Part shown: positions 14,538 through 24,839 of the stretch, in pieces
How positions within the stretch are numbered: position 1 is the stretch's first letter
Layout: each line of letters opens with the position of its first letter
NCBI GenBank assembly: GCA_029564595.1
Contig: JAKQPS010000020.1
Location: forward strand, 1 to 42,775
Direction of reading: 5' to 3'
Source: a bacterium
Lineage (GTDB): Bacteria; UBP15; UBA6099
Length of the DNA: 42,775 nt
Notes under the pieces: generated by a model
What the model was told of the DNA's origin: nothing
Database searches by the model: none
The model's input: only the letters and a program-made list of their open reading frames with translations
Position numbers and translations under genes: made by a program

Positions 14538-15863
14538 TTATCTAAATTTTCCAAACCCCGGCTGCCTCATCGCGCCTTTTTGCATCTGGGTTATCATCTT
14601 CTTCATCATGTCAAACTGCTTCAGAAGCTGGTTGACTTCCTGCACCGTCGTCCCGCTTCCTTTCGATATCCGTCTCTTTCTGCTCGCGTTTATCACTCCG
14701 GGATTCTTTCGCTCGTCCGGAGTCATCGAGCAGATTATCGCCTCGATTCTTCCCACCTGCTGCTCGGCCATGTCGTCAGACACATGCTTCTTCAGGCCGC
14801 TGAAACCGGGTATCATCCCCAGCAGATTGGCTATCGGGCCGAGTTTCCTGACCTGTTTTATCTGATTCCTGAAATCCTCAAGGTCGAACTTGTTGGACAT
14901 CAGTTTCTTTTCGAGTTTTCTGGCGTCCTCCTCGTCCAAGTTGGCCTCGACCTTTTCTATCAGGGAAAGCATGTCTCCCATGTCGAGGATTCTTGAGACG
15001 AACCTGTCGGGATGGAAAGATTCGAGAGCGTCGAACTTTTCCCCGGTTCCGATAAGCTTGATAGGCTTGCCGGTGGCGTACTTTACCGAAAGGGCGGCTC
15101 CGCCTCGGGTGTCGCCGTCCATCTTGGTCAGCACGATCCCCGTCACTCCCACCGGGTCGAAGGAAGTGGCGATGTTCACCGCGTCCTGCCCGGTCATTCC
15201 GTCCACCACCAGAAGAACTTCAGTGGGATTCACGGCGGATATGATGGCGCGCACTTCCTCCATCATCTTCTCATCCACGTGCAGGCGGCCCGCAGTGTCA
15301 AGCAGCAACAAATCATAGTTGTTGTCTTCAGCGTGAGAGACGGCCTTGCGCGCGATGGAAACGGGATCGTTGTCGCCTTCCGGGAAGAAGAAGGAGACGC
15401 CCGTTTTTCCAGCGACGATTCTCAACTGCTCAATTGCCGCCGGACGGTAAATGTCCAGAGGCGTGGCGAGGACGCGTTTGCCTTTTTTCGACTGCTGGCC
15501 CGCGAGCTTGCCGCAAGTGGTCGTTTTGCCTGAGCCTTGAAGCCCGCAGAGCAAATACACTGTGGGTTTCTTCGGGCCTGTAGCCAGCGCGGCGTGTTCG
15601 CCTCCCAGCATGTCTATCAGATTGTCTTTAACTATCTTGAAGAACTGCTGGTGCGGGGTGAGGCTCTTGAGAACTTCCTCGCCCATCGCGGCTTCTTTCA
15701 CGTTGGCAATGAACTTCTTGACAACCTCAAAATTCACGTCGGCGTCGAGCAGGGTGAAGCGAAGCTCGCGCAGCGCCTCCTGCACATTGCTTTCGGTGAT
15801 GCGGCCTTTGCCGCCCAGCTTGCGGAATATCCCGCCTAGCTTCTCTGTAAAGCTGTCAAGCAT
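14538..15863 (-). CDS. ffh: Signal recognition particle protein Ffh (SRP54)
   Basis: A 441-residue GTPase that brings ribosomes making membrane proteins to FtsY. An N-domain (1-90) is followed by the G-domain with GLQGSGKTTTCGKLAG, DTAGRLHVD and TKMDGDTRGGAALS, then the Met-rich M-domain from about 300 (GMIPGFSGLK, SRKRRISKGSGTTVQEVNQLLKQF, MMKKMITQMQKG), which binds signal peptides and 4.5S RNA. It is the first gene of the operon. GGGGTAGGGT stands directly before the ATG. Confidence 0.97.
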   Translation of the reverse strand: MLDSFTEKLGGIFRKLGGKGRITESNVQEALRELRFTLLDADVNFEVVKKFIANVKEAAMGEEVLKSLTPHQQFFKIVKDNLIDMLGGEHAALATGPKKPTVYLLCGLQGSGKTTTCGKLAGQQSKKGKRVLATPLDIYRPAAIEQLRIVAGKTGVSFFFPEGDNDPVSIARKAVSHAEDNNYDLLLLDTAGRLHVDEKMMEEVRAIISAVNPTEVLLVVDGMTGQDAVNIATSFDPVGVTGIVLTKMDGDTRGGAALSVKYATGKPIKLIGTGEKFDALESFHPDRFVSRILDMGDMLSLIEKVEANLDEEDARKLEKKLMSNKFDLEDFRNQIKQVRKLGPIANLLGMIPGFSGLKKHVSDDMAEQQVGRIEAIICSMTPDERKNPGVINASRKRRISKGSGTTVQEVNQLLKQFDMMKKMITQMQKGAMRQPGFGKFR

Positions 15864-15913
15864 ACCCTACCCCGGACGCTCGGAACTGAACGTCCCTCTC
15901 AAAGCAACAAAAT

Positions 15914-15942
15914 AGTGTAGCCCCGCCGTTTTTTTTTGTCAA
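15914..15942 (-). promoter_or_regulatory. Near-consensus promoter of the ffh operon
   Basis: TTGACA (15937-15942), a 17-bp spacer with an A-tract and TACACT (15914-15919) on the minus strand. Start is expected near 15907, about 44 nt before the ffh ATG. No other good promoter is visible before lepB. Confidence 0.75.
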
Positions 15943-15990
15943 ACGCTGGAATAATTTGTTTTTCAACCGCCCGCAGACGGTTTGTCCGCC

Positions 15991-16029
15991 GATGACGAGC
16001 CGGAAGACCGCGTGCGCGGTATCGTCATC
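15991..16029. repeat. Nested inverted repeat at the copA 3' end
   Basis: Outer arms GATGACGA (15991-15998) and TCGTCATC (16022-16029) enclose inner arms ACCGCG (16007-16012) and CGCGGT (16015-16020). It begins one base after the copA stop codon. There is no T-run, so it may protect the 3' end or act as a factor-dependent terminator. Confidence 0.5.
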
Positions 16030-16030
16030 C

Positions 16031-18499
16031 TCAAATCCGTTTCTTTGCCAGCAGCAGAGAGTTCGTCACCACAGACACGGATGAAAGAGCCATCGCCGCT
16101 GACGCCACCATGGGATTAAGGGTGAATCCGAAGAATGGATAAAGTATCCCTGCGGCTATAGGGATGCCAGCCACGTTGTACGCAAAAGCCCAGAAGAGGT
16201 TCATTCTGATGGTCTTGAGGGTTGCGCGGCTCAGCTTTATCGCAGCCGGAACCACCATCAAATCATCTCGGATGAGAGTCGCGCCGGCCGCTTGCATCGC
16301 TATGTCAGTTCCGGAGCCGAGCGCGATTCCGATGTCGGCGGCGGCGAGCGCAGGGGCGTCGTTGATTCCGTCCCCGACCATCGCCACGATTTCCCCGTCC
16401 GCTCGCAGCCGGTTTATCACATCCGCCTTGCCTCCGGGAGCGACTTCCGCGACCACCCTCGTTATCCCGGCTTTCGCTGCGATTGCCTGCGCCGCGCGCG
16501 CGTTGTCTCCCGTAAGCATCACGACGTCGAGTCCGCTGCGTTTCAACTCGGCGGTCGCCTCTGCAGCGTTCTCCTTCAGAGTGTCCGCCACCGCGATAAC
16601 TCCCAGCGGGGTTTCTCCTTTTGACACATAGACAAGGGTTTTTCCTTCAGAATAAAGTTTTTCGAGCGCGCCGGACATGGAATCGAACGATATGTTTTTC
16701 ATCTTCATGAATTTTTCGTTTCCCACCGCTGATATAACACCGGAAATATCCGCCTCCGCTCCCAATCCCGGTTCGGCTTTGAAAGACGCTGCTTTTACAG
16801 TCGGAACGCCCATCTCGGACGCTCTTAAAATTATCGCGGACGCTATCGGGTGCTCCGAATCGCTCTCGACGGACGCGGCGACAGAAACAACCTCGCGCTC
16901 GTCAATGCCGGGGGCGGGGACGATGTCGGCGACGGATGGTTTTCCTCTAGTGAGAGTGCCGGTTTTGTCGAACACGACGGTGGTGAGTCTGCCCGCTATT
17001 TCGAGCGTTTCGCTCTTTCGTATAAGAATCCCCATCGATGCGCCGCGACCGGAGCCGACCATTATCGCCGTCGGCGTGGCAAGCCCCAGCGCGCAGGGGC
17101 ACGCTATTATCAGCACGGATATGAATATGAGCATCGAGAATTGAAAAGATTGCTGAGCGGCAAAATACCAAACGGCGAAAGAGAGAACCGCGATTGCGAT
17201 GACAGCCGGTACGAACACCGCCGCAACCCTGTCGGCAATCCTTTGGATGGGAGCTTTCGAGCCTTGCGCCTCCCTCACCAGACGTATTATCTGAGACAGC
17301 GCGGTGTCGTCTCCTATCCGCGCGGCCTTGATTCTAAGGCTTCCGGTGGAATTGACGGTCGCGCCCGTCGCCTCGTCCCCGACGGATTTTTCCACCGGCG
17401 CGCTTTCCCCCGTAAGCATGGATTCGTCGACGGCTGACGAGCCTCCAACAACCACGCCATCGACCGGGACGCTCTCGCCGGGTTTCACAACTACGATATC
17501 TCCCACCGCCACGTCTTCAATAGGGACTTCGATTATGCTTCCGTCTCGTTCGACCCGCGCAGTCGCAGGGCGAAGCCCCATTAGACGCCGTATCGCCTCC
17601 GTCGTTCTGTCCTTCGCTCGCGCTTCAAGCATCCTTCCGAAAAGTATCAAGGTGATTATCACGCAGGCGGTCTCGTAATATACATCCGGATGTTTTCCCG
17701 CTTCCGAAAAAAGACCGGGCGCGAAAGTCGCTGCGGCGCTGTATATGTACGCTGCGGATGTCCCCACCGCCACCAGCGTGTTCATATCCGCGGCGCGGTT
17801 TAAAGCTGATTTATAGAATCCTTTGAAAAAACCGCTTCCGGCCCAGAACATGACCGGAGTCGAGAGTAAAAACAACAGGAGGTTGGGAGTCTGTGAATGA
17901 TGAGCCGCCCCGCCGCCGAACATTCCTCTCATGCTCAGCCATGCCACGGGGAGAGTCAATACCGCGCTGAAGATGAACTTGTTTCGCAGAGATACGAACT
18001 CTGCCCGTTTAGAAGCGCCGTCGTCGAAGCCCGTATCTCCGCTTTTAAGAGCCTCGGCCTTGTAATCGCCCGCTTTTTCTATCGCAGCGATTATCCTTGA
18101 ATGAGATAAAGCGCCCGGCGAGAAATCCACCATCGCTTCCTGAGTCGCGAAGTTGACGTTTGCGCGAATCACGCCGGGCAGCGCCCGGAGCGCGGTTTCA
18201 ACTCTCGACGCGCATGATGCGCAAGATATTCCTTTAATTAAAAACGACGCTCTTTCTAGGGGAACCTTGTACCCCATTGATTCAACGCGGGATATAAGCG
18301 TTTCAGGGGATATTTCTTTTTCATCGTATGATACGGAAGCGTTCTCCGCCGCGAAGTTTACAGCCGCGCTCTTTACGCCGGGCAGGGTGGACAGCCTTTT
18401 TTCAATATTTGCTGCGCATGACGCGCACGACATCCCGGATACAGGCAGAATCAGTTGCCGCGAGTTCTTCAGTTGATTATGATAAATTTCATTATCCAT
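16031..18499 (-). CDS. copA: Copper-exporting P1B-type ATPase
   Basis: An 822-residue Cu(I) pump. Two heavy-metal-associated domains carry the CxxC pairs Cys25/Cys28 (GMSCASC) and Cys93/Cys96 (GISCASC). Eight membrane helices, the TGES actuator loop, the ion site CPC (467-469) in helix 6, DKTGT with phospho-Asp511, the SEHP motif and GDGINDAP (709-716) follow. YN in helix 7 and MALSS in helix 8 complete the Cu(I) signature. It moves Cu(I) from cytoplasm to periplasm. AGGTGA precedes the ATG. It is divergent from the efflux operon at 18712, so both may answer toxic stress, but no copper-regulator gene is adjacent. Confidence 0.95.
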   Translation of the reverse strand: MDNEIYHNQLKNSRQLILPVSGMSCASCAANIEKRLSTLPGVKSAAVNFAAENASVSYDEKEISPETLISRVESMGYKVPLERASFLIKGISCASCASRVETALRALPGVIRANVNFATQEAMVDFSPGALSHSRIIAAIEKAGDYKAEALKSGDTGFDDGASKRAEFVSLRNKFIFSAVLTLPVAWLSMRGMFGGGAAHHSQTPNLLLFLLSTPVMFWAGSGFFKGFYKSALNRAADMNTLVAVGTSAAYIYSAAATFAPGLFSEAGKHPDVYYETACVIITLILFGRMLEARAKDRTTEAIRRLMGLRPATARVERDGSIIEVPIEDVAVGDIVVVKPGESVPVDGVVVGGSSAVDESMLTGESAPVEKSVGDEATGATVNSTGSLRIKAARIGDDTALSQIIRLVREAQGSKAPIQRIADRVAAVFVPAVIAIAVLSFAVWYFAAQQSFQFSMLIFISVLIIACPCALGLATPTAIMVGSGRGASMGILIRKSETLEIAGRLTTVVFDKTGTLTRGKPSVADIVPAPGIDEREVVSVAASVESDSEHPIASAIILRASEMGVPTVKAASFKAEPGLGAEADISGVISAVGNEKFMKMKNISFDSMSGALEKLYSEGKTLVYVSKGETPLGVIAVADTLKENAAEATAELKRSGLDVVMLTGDNARAAQAIAAKAGITRVVAEVAPGGKADVINRLRADGEIVAMVGDGINDAPALAAADIGIALGSGTDIAMQAAGATLIRDDLMVVPAAIKLSRATLKTIRMNLFWAFAYNVAGIPIAAGILYPFFGFTLNPMVASAAMALSSVSVVTNSLLLAKKRI

Positions 18500-18628
18500 A
18501 TAAATTCACCTGAAATTATAACAAAAATAAATCGTCAAAAGTTCAAGGCAGATAAAAGCAAGGCAATAACGACAAAACCGACAACAAATAAAAAACAATA
18601 TCAAACAAAGAAATATTTAAAATGAGCC

Positions 18629-18656
18629 TTGACAGGAAAAAAGGCATAGTTATACT
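18629..18656 (+). promoter_or_regulatory. Promoter of the TolC-MFP-RND-TetR operon
   Basis: TTGACA (18629-18634), a 16-bp spacer and TATACT (18651-18656). The expected start near 18663 lies four bases before the palindromic operator. Confidence 0.7.
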
Positions 18657-18666
18657 TTTCACAAAG

Positions 18667-18684
18667 CGACCGACCGGTCGGTCG
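18667..18684. promoter_or_regulatory. Palindromic operator, probable TetR site
   Basis: CGACCGACCGGTCGGTCG is a perfect 18-bp palindrome with the ACCGACCGGTCGGT core seen in many TetR-family operators. It sits immediately after the predicted start site, where a bound dimer would block transcription. The TetR gene at 24840 ends the same operon. Confidence 0.7.
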
Positions 18685-18711
18685 GCGGCTCGTCACTCGG
18701 AGGCGCGTTAA

Positions 18712-20160
18712 ATGAAATCTCAAAAAAGCAAGTTTATAAAGATGTTTTTGTTGGCAGGTATGATTATTGTGAATGCCTGTCACGCTCATGGAGCCGATTT
18801 AGAAAAGGAAATCTCGCTTGCCGACGCCCCGATTACTTTAGATAGGGCGATAAGCATAGCCATGACCAACAGCCGGAGCCTGAAGGCAACGGTTGTGGAA
18901 TTGGAAAAGTCCCGAAACCAAGTGTCCGAAGCGCGCGCGCAGTTCGGCACGCAGATAGGCATTGAGGCCACATACCAGAGAGTCAACGATCCTTCGAGTC
19001 TTTCATCGCCTGTTTACATGCCGATGGACATACAGGACTATTTTAATCCGGGAGTGATAAGCGCGACCGGCACGGCTGTTATCGGCGGATACGGCGGCCT
19101 GTATGTCGCCTCGCCCGAACCGACGCTTATCGAGTATTCCCTTAATAAGGATTGGCAGCACGGGGTCGATTTGAACATTACCAAACCCCTCATTGTTTTC
19201 GGCAAGAGAGAGGACGCGGTCAACTCGCTGAAAAAGCAGCGCGAGCAGGCTCTTCTGGGCGTCGAAGTGGAAAAAGTGCTGCTCACGGAGAAAGTAAAGG
19301 AAAGCTTCTTCAATCTGCTGCTCATGAAGGAAGTAGTGAAAACGCAGAAACAGTCGCTCGCGCAGGCGGAAGCTCATTATAAAGTGGCCGAGAGCAGGCA
19401 CGACGTGGGGATGGCCCCGAAATTCAGCGTTATAAGAGCCAAGGTTGAGGTGGAGAGCGCAAAGGAATCCCTTTCGGGCGCGGAAAAGGGGTTCGAGTTG
19501 GCCCGAATGGCCCTCAACAACACTCTTGGCCTTCCGGTTGAGAACAAAACCGAAATCTGCGACAGTGGCATCTATAAATTGGTTGAGCTTAAAGAAATAG
19601 GCGTTTATCACCAACTCGGGACTGAGAACAGGCGCGAACTGGATCAGATAAGGCTGGCAAAAGAACAAGTCCTGCTAGCCGGAAGATTGCAGGAGATGAA
19701 GCCGTCGATAGCGTTCGCGGGAGTGTACAATCTTTCCTCTCGCGGCTCAGGCTTTGGCTCGGAGAACTCGTGGCGCGCGGTGCTTGCAGGAGATATTCCG
19801 TTGTTCGACGCCGGGGTGTCGCGGACGAGGAAAGCTCAGTCCAAGAGGACATACGACAAGGTGTCGTTGTCGGAGATCGACCTGAAAGAAGGCATATCGC
19901 TGCAGATAAGCCAAGCGTATCTTTCTTTGGTTGAGGCGGAGCTGAGGCTGGAGACCTCCGCCGCCATGCTGGAAGCGGCGGAAGAGGCGTACAGGATGGC
20001 GGACATCGGGTTCAAAGAAGGCGTCACGGCTGCGATAGACCTTATAGACGCCGAGCACGCGCTCACTCAGGCGCGTTTGAACCGCGCGAAATCCAAATAC
20101 GACTACGAAGCGGCGAAAGCGAAACTTGCCTCAGCCTGCGGATTGACGGATATTGAATAA
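18712..20160 (+). CDS. TolC-family outer membrane efflux protein
   Basis: A 482-residue outer membrane factor with a signal peptide (about 1-28, ending CHAHGAD). The body shows the two-fold OMF repeat: DAPITLDRAISIAMTNSRSLKA with long coiled-coil helices near 45-80 and 190-260, then a second copy from about 330, with EISLQISQAYLSLVEAELRLE and YRMADIGFKEGVTAAIDLIDAEHALTQARLN typical of the family. It forms the trimeric outer membrane channel for the adaptor and RND pump that follow. GGAGG precedes the ATG. Confidence 0.92.
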   Translation: MKSQKSKFIKMFLLAGMIIVNACHAHGADLEKEISLADAPITLDRAISIAMTNSRSLKATVVELEKSRNQVSEARAQFGTQIGIEATYQRVNDPSSLSSPVYMPMDIQDYFNPGVISATGTAVIGGYGGLYVASPEPTLIEYSLNKDWQHGVDLNITKPLIVFGKREDAVNSLKKQREQALLGVEVEKVLLTEKVKESFFNLLLMKEVVKTQKQSLAQAEAHYKVAESRHDVGMAPKFSVIRAKVEVESAKESLSGAEKGFELARMALNNTLGLPVENKTEICDSGIYKLVELKEIGVYHQLGTENRRELDQIRLAKEQVLLAGRLQEMKPSIAFAGVYNLSSRGSGFGSENSWRAVLAGDIPLFDAGVSRTRKAQSKRTYDKVSLSEIDLKEGISLQISQAYLSLVEAELRLETSAAMLEAAEEAYRMADIGFKEGVTAAIDLIDAEHALTQARLNRAKSKYDYEAAKAKLASACGLTDIE

Positions 20161-20176
20161 TAACATGGACATTAAG

Positions 20177-20196
20177 CCGGAACTCACGGTTTCCGG
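20177..20196 (+). repeat. Intercistronic hairpin between tolC-like and adaptor genes
   Basis: CCGGAA (20177-20182) pairs with TTCCGG (20191-20196) around an 8-nt loop in the 78-nt gap. With no T-run it is unlikely to stop transcription; it may set relative expression or RNA stability. Confidence 0.35.
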
Positions 20197-20238
20197 TTGG
20201 ATAAACACGGCGGCAGAGCCGACAGAGGAGACACAGTG

Positions 20239-21495
20239 ATGAGACGCATTATAGCGGTGATGGTATGCATTATGTGCGCGGCTACGGCGCTTTCGGGTTG
20301 CGCGCTGCTAAAGAAAAAAGACGTGACTGTCTCGACTGCGGAAGTCAGGGAAGCCGAAGGAACGCCTATAAAAATCGCCAAAGCGCGCTCTCTTATGCTT
20401 TCATCCTCGATTCCGCTGACCGGGACCGTGGAGTCGCCGGACGAAATCAACCTTACGCCAAGAGTAGGCGGAGAAGTTGTCGCCATCTACAAAGACAAAG
20501 GCGACTACGTCCGCAAAGGCGAGGCGCTGCTGCAGATCGACACTCAGGACTACATACTGGGGTTGAGGCAGGCTGAAGCGGCGCACGAGATGGCCAAACA
20601 GAACTTGGCTATGGCTCGCGCCGGCGCAAGACCCGAAGAACTGGTGCAGGCGCAAAACATGCTCGCTCAGGCGGAGGCCGGTTTCAACGTCGCGTCGAAA
20701 ACATACACGCGCATGAAAGAGCTTTACGACAAAGGCGTTATCTCCAAACAGGAGCTTGACGGCGTAGAAGCGCAGTATATTTCCGCAGACAAACAGTACG
20801 ACAACGCGAAGAAGCAGCTTGAAATGGCGCAGACGGGCGCGAGGACGGAACAGGTTAAAATGCTCGAGGCTCAGTTGCGGCAGGCGGCGGTCGCGGTGGA
20901 CAACGTGAAACTCGCCCTCGAACGAGCCACAGTGAAATCCCCTGTGGATGGCGTCATATCCTACAGGATGTGCAAGGTAGGCGAGAGCACGGGGCCTCAG
21001 GAGGCCGTGTTCCAGATTCTCAAAAAAGGCGAGAAGAAAATCAGCTTTACGATAAACGAAGCGGATTTGAAGAAAATCAACGAAGGCGACGAAGTATCGT
21101 TTCGCGCTGCTGGAATTCCCGGCGTCGAGTATAGCGCGAGGGTCAGCTACATCAGCGGGTTCGTGCGCAGAATGACGCGCGAGGCCGAAGGCGAGGCGAT
21201 TATCGTCGACGAGCCGAAGCCACTCTCCCACGGAATGTTCGTCGAGGGCAGCATAATTCTTCCCGAACAGGAATTGTTCGTAATCCCGTTTAAATCCTTG
21301 GTGGAGAACAGCAGGGTGACGGTCGTCGAGGGAGACAAAGCCGTCATCAGGAAGTGTTCCGGCGCAAAAAGAATTCTGGACTATGTTCAAATTACCGACG
21401 AATGCGTGAAGCCCGGCGAAATGATTCTCATCGAGGGGCAGGGGATAGTAAAAGACGGACAGAAAGTGAAAATACTGGAAACGGTCGAATATTAA
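20239..21495 (+). CDS. RND periplasmic adaptor (membrane fusion) lipoprotein
   Basis: A 418-residue HlyD/AcrA-type adaptor. The chosen ATG at 20239 has AGAGGAG upstream and gives a lipoprotein signal ending ALSGC (lipid-modified Cys21); an earlier ATG at 20197 would spoil this. A beta-barrel/lipoyl half (VGGEVVAIYKDKGDYVRKGEALLQID) leads into a long alpha-hairpin with two similar arms (ARAGARPEELVQAQN and AQTGARTEQVKMLEAQ), then the returning lipoyl half (ATVKSPVDGVISYRMCKVGE), a barrel and a membrane-proximal domain. It bridges the RND pump and the TolC-like channel. Confidence 0.92.
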   Translation: MRRIIAVMVCIMCAATALSGCALLKKKDVTVSTAEVREAEGTPIKIAKARSLMLSSSIPLTGTVESPDEINLTPRVGGEVVAIYKDKGDYVRKGEALLQIDTQDYILGLRQAEAAHEMAKQNLAMARAGARPEELVQAQNMLAQAEAGFNVASKTYTRMKELYDKGVISKQELDGVEAQYISADKQYDNAKKQLEMAQTGARTEQVKMLEAQLRQAAVAVDNVKLALERATVKSPVDGVISYRMCKVGESTGPQEAVFQILKKGEKKISFTINEADLKKINEGDEVSFRAAGIPGVEYSARVSYISGFVRRMTREAEGEAIIVDEPKPLSHGMFVEGSIILPEQELFVIPFKSLVENSRVTVVEGDKAVIRKCSGAKRILDYVQITDECVKPGEMILIEGQGIVKDGQKVKILETVEY

Positions 21496-21572
21496 AACGC
21501 CGCTGAAACTATCGGCGCATATTTAGATAAGCCCTTTGACGGGCCGAACAACTCGAAAAGAGGTATCCTAAC

Positions 21573-24500
21573 GTGGCGGAAGTATCCATTAAAAGACCGA
21601 TATTTATAATGATGGTCATCCTTGCGGTGGTTGTTCTGGGCGTAAACGCTCTTTACAAGCTTCCCGTGGATTTGTTTCCGAACATCGAGTTCCCATTCGT
21701 CACCGTCGTCACGGTCTATCCGGGGGCGTCGCCCACCGAGATGGAATCTCTCGTCACTGACAAGATCGAAGACGGCCTGAGCGCTCTGAGCGACATGAAG
21801 AACATGACCAGCAAGTCGATGGAGAGCGTGTCTATGGTCGCCATCGAATTCAAGGCCGAGGCTGACCCGGACGCGAAAGTCGCTGATGTCAGAGAAAAAA
21901 TCGACGCGTTGAAAAGCGAACTGCCGGACGACGCGGAAGACCCCATCATCCAGAAGTTCGACCTCAACTCGTTTCCGATTATTATGGCCGCTATTTCTTC
22001 TCCCAGAGCGGAAGTCGAGGTTCGAAAAACCGTTGAGGACGACGTTAAAAAAATTCTGGAGAAGATTCCCGGCGTAGCCACCGTCGCGGTGTCCGGCGGA
22101 AAAGAGCGCCAGATCAACATCGACGTCGACCGCGACAAAATGTTCGGCTACAACCTTTCAATCCTTCAACTCGTTCAGTCTTTGACGAAAGACAATATGA
22201 ATTTTCCCGTCGGGAAGATTAAAAAAGGGACAGAGGAAAATGTCGTCCGAGTGATTGGCGAACACTCTAAAGTTTCCGAAATCGGCAATGTTGACATAAT
22301 GACTCAGATGGGTCCAATCAAAATCAGGGACATAGCGACCGTTAATGACGGTTTTAAGGACGTAGAAGCATATTCGAGACTGGGCGGCAACAATTCGATT
22401 CTCATCCAGATTGTCAAACAGAGCGGCGCAAACACTGTTCAGGTGAGCAAACAGGTGAAGGAAACTCTGGACAAGATGCCCGGCAGGAGCATTCCCGCCG
22501 ATTACGATGTTTCCGTCGTCATGGACCTCTCGACCTTCATCACGAATTCTCTGTCGGACGTGAAGACGAACCTGTTGTACGGTGCGATATTCGCGACATT
22601 GATGATAATGCTGTTTTTGCGCGACCCGCGCAGCACGTTTATCATATTCCTTGCCATCCCGACGGCCATCCTGAGCACTTTTATGCCGGTGTATATGGCG
22701 GGTTTCACCCTCAACTTCATGTCTCTCATGGGGCTGGCGATTGCGGTAGGCACGCTCGTTGACAACTCGGTGGTCGTGCTTGAAAACATATTCCGTCACT
22801 TGGAAATGGGCAAGAGCGCGAAAGAGGCGGCCAAGGACGGCGTAAGCGAAGTGGGGCTGGCCGTGCTCGCTTCGGGAACCACGAACGTCTGCGTGTACAC
22901 TCCCGTCGCTTTCATGAGCGGAACTGTCGGTCAGTTCTTCAAGGAGTTCGGTTTCTCCGTCGCTTTCGCCACCGCGTTCGCGATATTTATCGCCTTCACG
23001 CTAACTCCGGCCGTCGCCTCGCGGATACTCAAACTCAATGACGCCGCCCCGAAAGAAATGACTCCGGGAAAGAAATTCGCGATCTCAGTTATGACTGTGG
23101 TTTTCTTCTGGATCGTTATTCCTTTCAAATATGTCATTTATCCGGCTTTCGATTTCGGATACGGTCTGCTCAGGAAGGTTTATCCCAAAGCCATTTATTT
23201 TTCTTTGAAAGCGTGGCCCGTGCCAGCGATAGTCACGGCGGTTCTATTTTTCTCTTCCATAGCCATCGTCGGGATGGGGCTTATCGGCTCGGAATTCGTG
23301 CCGGACTCTGATCAGGGCGAATTCAACGTTATGGTGCAGATGCCCGCTTACGCTTCTCTCGACGACACCGACAAAGTGGTCCGTCAGGTCGAAGAAATGG
23401 TTAAAGGGATAAAAGAAGTGGAAGCATACACCGCGGTGTCGGGACAAAAAATCGGAGACACGGGAGTGTCGCAGCCAACGCCGGACTACGGTTTTCTTAG
23501 CGTCAAATTGGTTGACATGAAAGATAGAAAGAGAAGCACGAAGAAGATAATGCAGCAGATAAGGAAGGATGTCGCTGACATTCCGGACGCGACATTTCAG
23601 GTGACGGCCCGCAGCATGGTCGGCGCTCCGGGACAATTACCTCTGCAAGTCGAGGTTAAAGGGGCGGACTATGATGTGCTTATTCCTCTCACGGAAAAAA
23701 TTTATCATATAACTGAAAAGATTCCCGGAGTCATCGATCTGAATTCGAGTTGGAGGACGGGCAAATCCGAAATACAGGTGACCCTCGACAAGCAGAAAAT
23801 GGTTCTCATGGGGCTGGATGTGGCGACGGTCGGATACACTATGCGCGTTTCCCTCGAAGGCGACGACAGCGTCAAGTTCAAAGAAAAAGGCGACGAGTAT
23901 GACATCCTCGTCAGGTTCTCAGACAAGGACAGGATGACGGTTCAGGATGTCCAGAACATTCCTCTTATGACCCAGATGGGCGCAATCAAGCTTGGAAATA
24001 TCGCTTCGATCAAACAGGAACTCGGGCCTAACGAGTATTCGAGAAAAAATGGAGTTCCCCAGATCACAATCAGCGGCAATTTGGCGGAGCGCTCTTCAGG
24101 CGAGGTTCAGAGGGATATAGCCAAAGCGGTCGAGGAAAAGCTCGAATTGCCTGAAGGATATGAAATCGGGTTTGGTCACAACGCCGAAGATATGCAGGAC
24201 ATGATGACGCAGTTGATAGTCGCGATGATTCTGGCCATTCTGTTTGTTTATATGGTTATGGCCGCACAGTTCGAGTCTCTTATTTATCCTTTCGTCGTTA
24301 TGTTCACGCTTCCGCTCACTTTCATAGGCGTCGTTTGGTCATTGTTCCTTACAGGCAGCACGTTCAACATGATGTCGATGATAGGAATGGTCATGTTGAT
24401 AGGAATTGTGGTTAACAACAGCATCGTGCTGGTTGATTTCGTAAACCAGTTGAGGGCGAAAGGCGTTCCGAGGAACAACGCGATAATTCAGGCGGGCATA

Positions 24501-24803
24501 ACAAGGCTGAGACCGATTCTAATAACTTCTCTTACTACTATCTGCGCAATGATCCCGTCAGCCGTGTTGTCCGGCGAGGGAGCAGGATTCCGAAGGCCGA
24601 TGGCGATTGTCGGCGTCGGCGGCATGATCGTCGCAACCATCCTCACTCTGATTATCATTCCTATTATGTATATGCTGATCGACGCGATCATGGATAGGAT
24701 CAGAAGACTCGTCCGCAGAACCGAAAAACAGCCGGTGTGGGGAACAAAGGAAGAGTTGAAGACATTGTTGGCATCAGGCGCGTTAGAGGAAAAGAGACTG
24801 TGA
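21573..24803 (+). CDS. RND efflux transporter, HAE-1-like permease
   Basis: A 1076-residue inner-membrane pump with the usual duplication: two halves of six helices and two large periplasmic loops. It begins with KRPIFIMMVILAVVVLG and has the LPVDLFPNIEFPFVTV entry. In TM4 the proton-relay pair reads VDN (AcrB has VDD), and TM10 reads VNN, with no Lys corresponding to AcrB Lys940, as in many bacterial drug and lipid exporters of this class. Start is GTG at 21573 after AGAGGT. It works with the upstream adaptor and channel. The substrate is unknown; the TetR gene downstream suggests a toxic or amphiphilic ligand. Confidence 0.93.
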   Translation: MAEVSIKRPIFIMMVILAVVVLGVNALYKLPVDLFPNIEFPFVTVVTVYPGASPTEMESLVTDKIEDGLSALSDMKNMTSKSMESVSMVAIEFKAEADPDAKVADVREKIDALKSELPDDAEDPIIQKFDLNSFPIIMAAISSPRAEVEVRKTVEDDVKKILEKIPGVATVAVSGGKERQINIDVDRDKMFGYNLSILQLVQSLTKDNMNFPVGKIKKGTEENVVRVIGEHSKVSEIGNVDIMTQMGPIKIRDIATVNDGFKDVEAYSRLGGNNSILIQIVKQSGANTVQVSKQVKETLDKMPGRSIPADYDVSVVMDLSTFITNSLSDVKTNLLYGAIFATLMIMLFLRDPRSTFIIFLAIPTAILSTFMPVYMAGFTLNFMSLMGLAIAVGTLVDNSVVVLENIFRHLEMGKSAKEAAKDGVSEVGLAVLASGTTNVCVYTPVAFMSGTVGQFFKEFGFSVAFATAFAIFIAFTLTPAVASRILKLNDAAPKEMTPGKKFAISVMTVVFFWIVIPFKYVIYPAFDFGYGLLRKVYPKAIYFSLKAWPVPAIVTAVLFFSSIAIVGMGLIGSEFVPDSDQGEFNVMVQMPAYASLDDTDKVVRQVEEMVKGIKEVEAYTAVSGQKIGDTGVSQPTPDYGFLSVKLVDMKDRKRSTKKIMQQIRKDVADIPDATFQVTARSMVGAPGQLPLQVEVKGADYDVLIPLTEKIYHITEKIPGVIDLNSSWRTGKSEIQVTLDKQKMVLMGLDVATVGYTMRVSLEGDDSVKFKEKGDEYDILVRFSDKDRMTVQDVQNIPLMTQMGAIKLGNIASIKQELGPNEYSRKNGVPQITISGNLAERSSGEVQRDIAKAVEEKLELPEGYEIGFGHNAEDMQDMMTQLIVAMILAILFVYMVMAAQFESLIYPFVVMFTLPLTFIGVVWSLFLTGSTFNMMSMIGMVMLIGIVVNNSIVLVDFVNQLRAKGVPRNNAIIQAGITRLRPILITSLTTICAMIPSAVLSGEGAGFRRPMAIVGVGGMIVATILTLIIIPIMYMLIDAIMDRIRRLVRRTEKQPVWGTKEELKTLLASGALEEKRL

Positions 24804-24839
24804 CGCGGGCTGACCGCGAATAAACGGAAGGCAGGGGAG

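Noticed and set aside
18515-18520. TATAAT upstream of copA
   Set aside because: The implied start site would fall inside the copA ribosome site, and no -35 hexamer lies at proper spacing.
20401-21390. 329-codon minus-strand open frame
   Set aside because: Antisense to the adaptor gene; no ribosome site and no recognisable domain.
22158-22799. 213-codon minus-strand open frame
   Set aside because: Antisense to the RND gene; His- and Arg-rich shadow.
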